This document shows, one piece after another, positions 63,030 through 64,000 of a stretch of DNA of 64,000 nt. Position 1 is the stretch's first letter. Every line of letters starts with the position of its first letter. Source of the DNA: Brachypodium distachyon (Eukaryota; Streptophyta; Magnoliopsida; Poales; Poaceae); the NCBI RefSeq assembly GCF_000005505.3, contig NC_016131.3:38850855-38914854 (forward strand), read 5' to 3'. The position numbers and the translations under genes are program-made. The notes beneath the pieces were generated by a model. That model was not told where the DNA came from, did not search any database, and saw only the letters and a list, made by a program, of their open reading frames with translations.

Positions 63030-63436
63030 TGTTAGAATTTGGTGGGCCTGATCAGCCCAAGCCCAAGTTTTAATAAATTCTGAAAATCTCAAAAGCCCAT
63101 TCATGAAGTGGGATGTGGGGAGTGGGAATAGTCCCACCTTGCTAGTTTAGAGTGACTGAGACCAACATATAAGGGATGTTGCTTCTCACCTAGTAAGCAA
63201 GTGAGCAAGAGAAATCCCCACGCGCGCTCCTCCTCCTCCTCCGCTCGCCTCGCCTCGCCTCGTCACACGACGCCTCGCGTCGCGTGGATCGAGTTCGAGG
63301 CCGAGGCCGTGACGTGTCGGTGCGGGGCTTCCTATCTTTTTGTCACGCGCGTGAGGTATTTTTGGAATCTGTTACGGACGCGTGCATATTTTGTGGAGTC
63401 GGTTTAGGTTTTCTAAACCTAACCGACCTATACCCG
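63030..63436 (+). mobile_element. Fragment of another LTR
   Basis: It starts TGTTAGAATTTGGTGGGCCT. A TATA-like ACATATAAGGG (near 63164) lies in the expected place for an LTR promoter, followed by a GC-rich transcribed part. The right side is cut by the next LTR. The family is uncertain. Confidence 0.5.
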
Positions 63437-64000
63437 TGTAACAGCCCGAGAGCAACTTTTACATTTAAGCCCTTGTTTGGACCTGTTTGTAATTTATTCA
63501 AATGCTGCATGACAATTACATTTGCATCCATGCCATGCCTTGTCTGTTATTTGTGTCACATGAGTTTTAAATTTGCATCTCAAATTGTGGTTTGAATTCT
63601 TGTTGTGTGATTTTTGTTAGAAGATTCAAATATGAATCACCCTCCTTTGAGTTTGAATTCTTTTCCTCTATTTTTCAAATGAGATTCAAATGGGTTTTGT
63701 TTTAAACCTTTACCCCATTTGAATATTTCCAAATAATAGTGCCATATTTGAATTCTTCTACTTCTCAACCTTTCAAAATGGTATTTGAAATTTGGATCCA
63801 AAAGCATTTGCAAAAACAGACAATAGAAAAAGGAAAAGGGAAAAACAAAAACAAAACCTTATCTGCTTGTTTGGCCCGAGCCGGCCCAGCCGCCTCAGCC
63901 CGCCTTCCCCGCGCGCCGCGCAGCCCCGCCGCGCGGCCCAGCCTTTCTCCTCGCGCGCGCGGCCCGCCAGCGCTCGCTGCCCAGCTTCCTTCGCGCAGCG
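63437..64000 (+). mobile_element. Start of a gypsy-type LTR running out of the window
   Basis: TGTAACAGCCCGAGAGCAAC begins an LTR whose first 400 bp match the minus strand of 22460-22060, including GACAATTACATTTGCATCCA. The sequence turns GC-rich at 63870, as its relative does. The rest lies beyond the window. Confidence 0.75.

Noticed and set aside
63201..63595. Plus-strand ORFs of 68 and 103 aa
   Set aside because: They cross the junction of two LTR fragments and are rich in simple TCC/CGC runs.

Overview
The window is nuclear DNA of a grass, probably a pooid (this placement is an inference). The evidence is spliced plant genes with GT-AG introns, many Stowaway MITEs whose ends read CTCCCTCCGT and that sit between TA dinucleotides, a BARE/Angela-style copia LTR, several large Ty3/gypsy LTRs, and LINE, SINE and MULE remnants. 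No CRISPR, operon, prophage or other bacterial structure is present.

Three genes can be read exon by exon. (1) On the plus strand, 882-13422 holds the C-terminal half of the plastid branching-enzyme-3-like protein (SBE3/BE1 clade). It has 14 visible exons and 418 codons before the stop; its 5' half lies before the window. (2) On the minus strand, 28064-30614 is a complete RNase-three-like (RTL) protein of 296 aa in 3 exons, with an RNase III domain and one dsRNA-binding domain. (3) On the minus strand, 37356-50581 is a complete mitochondrial elongation factor G of 758 aa in 20 exons. A fourth, unrecognised minus-strand gene or gene remnant has three phase-0 exons between 52780 and 54857. The three identified genes serve separate processes (plastid carbohydrate biology, RNA processing, mitochondrial translation) and share no operon-like logic.

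Layout: 1-13.4 kb is SBE3, whose 4.6-kb intron (8500-13071) carries a GTAC-rich repeat, an antisense fragment of an NLR resistance gene, a LINE piece and a 769-bp foldback MULE with a perfect 9-bp target duplication. 13.5-28 kb is mostly retroelement debris: a gypsy integrase remnant, a 3.7-kb inverted LTR, a further LTR fragment and a 1.7-kb copia-like LTR. 28-31 kb is the RTL gene. 31-37 kb holds a second GTAC-rich repeat, a solo LTR with a perfect 5-bp duplication, and MITEs. 37.3-50.6 kb is mitochondrial EF-G with six MITEs in its introns. 50.8-55 kb holds a Tourist-like element, a LINE tail and the unknown gene. 55-61.8 kb is a truncated gypsy element (LTR, primer site, extra ORF, gag, protease, partial RT). 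62-64 kb is a mosaic of LTR fragments.

The observations most worth follow-up are: the SBE3-like protein has lost two of the three GH13 catalytic acids; its largest intron contains a hairpin-forming MULE and an antisense NLR fragment; the GTAC-dense repeat occurs at two loci; and the unknown gene carries an exact in-frame 30-codon duplication. I found no clear new multi-gene system. Boundaries and identities come from reading by eye, without database searches.
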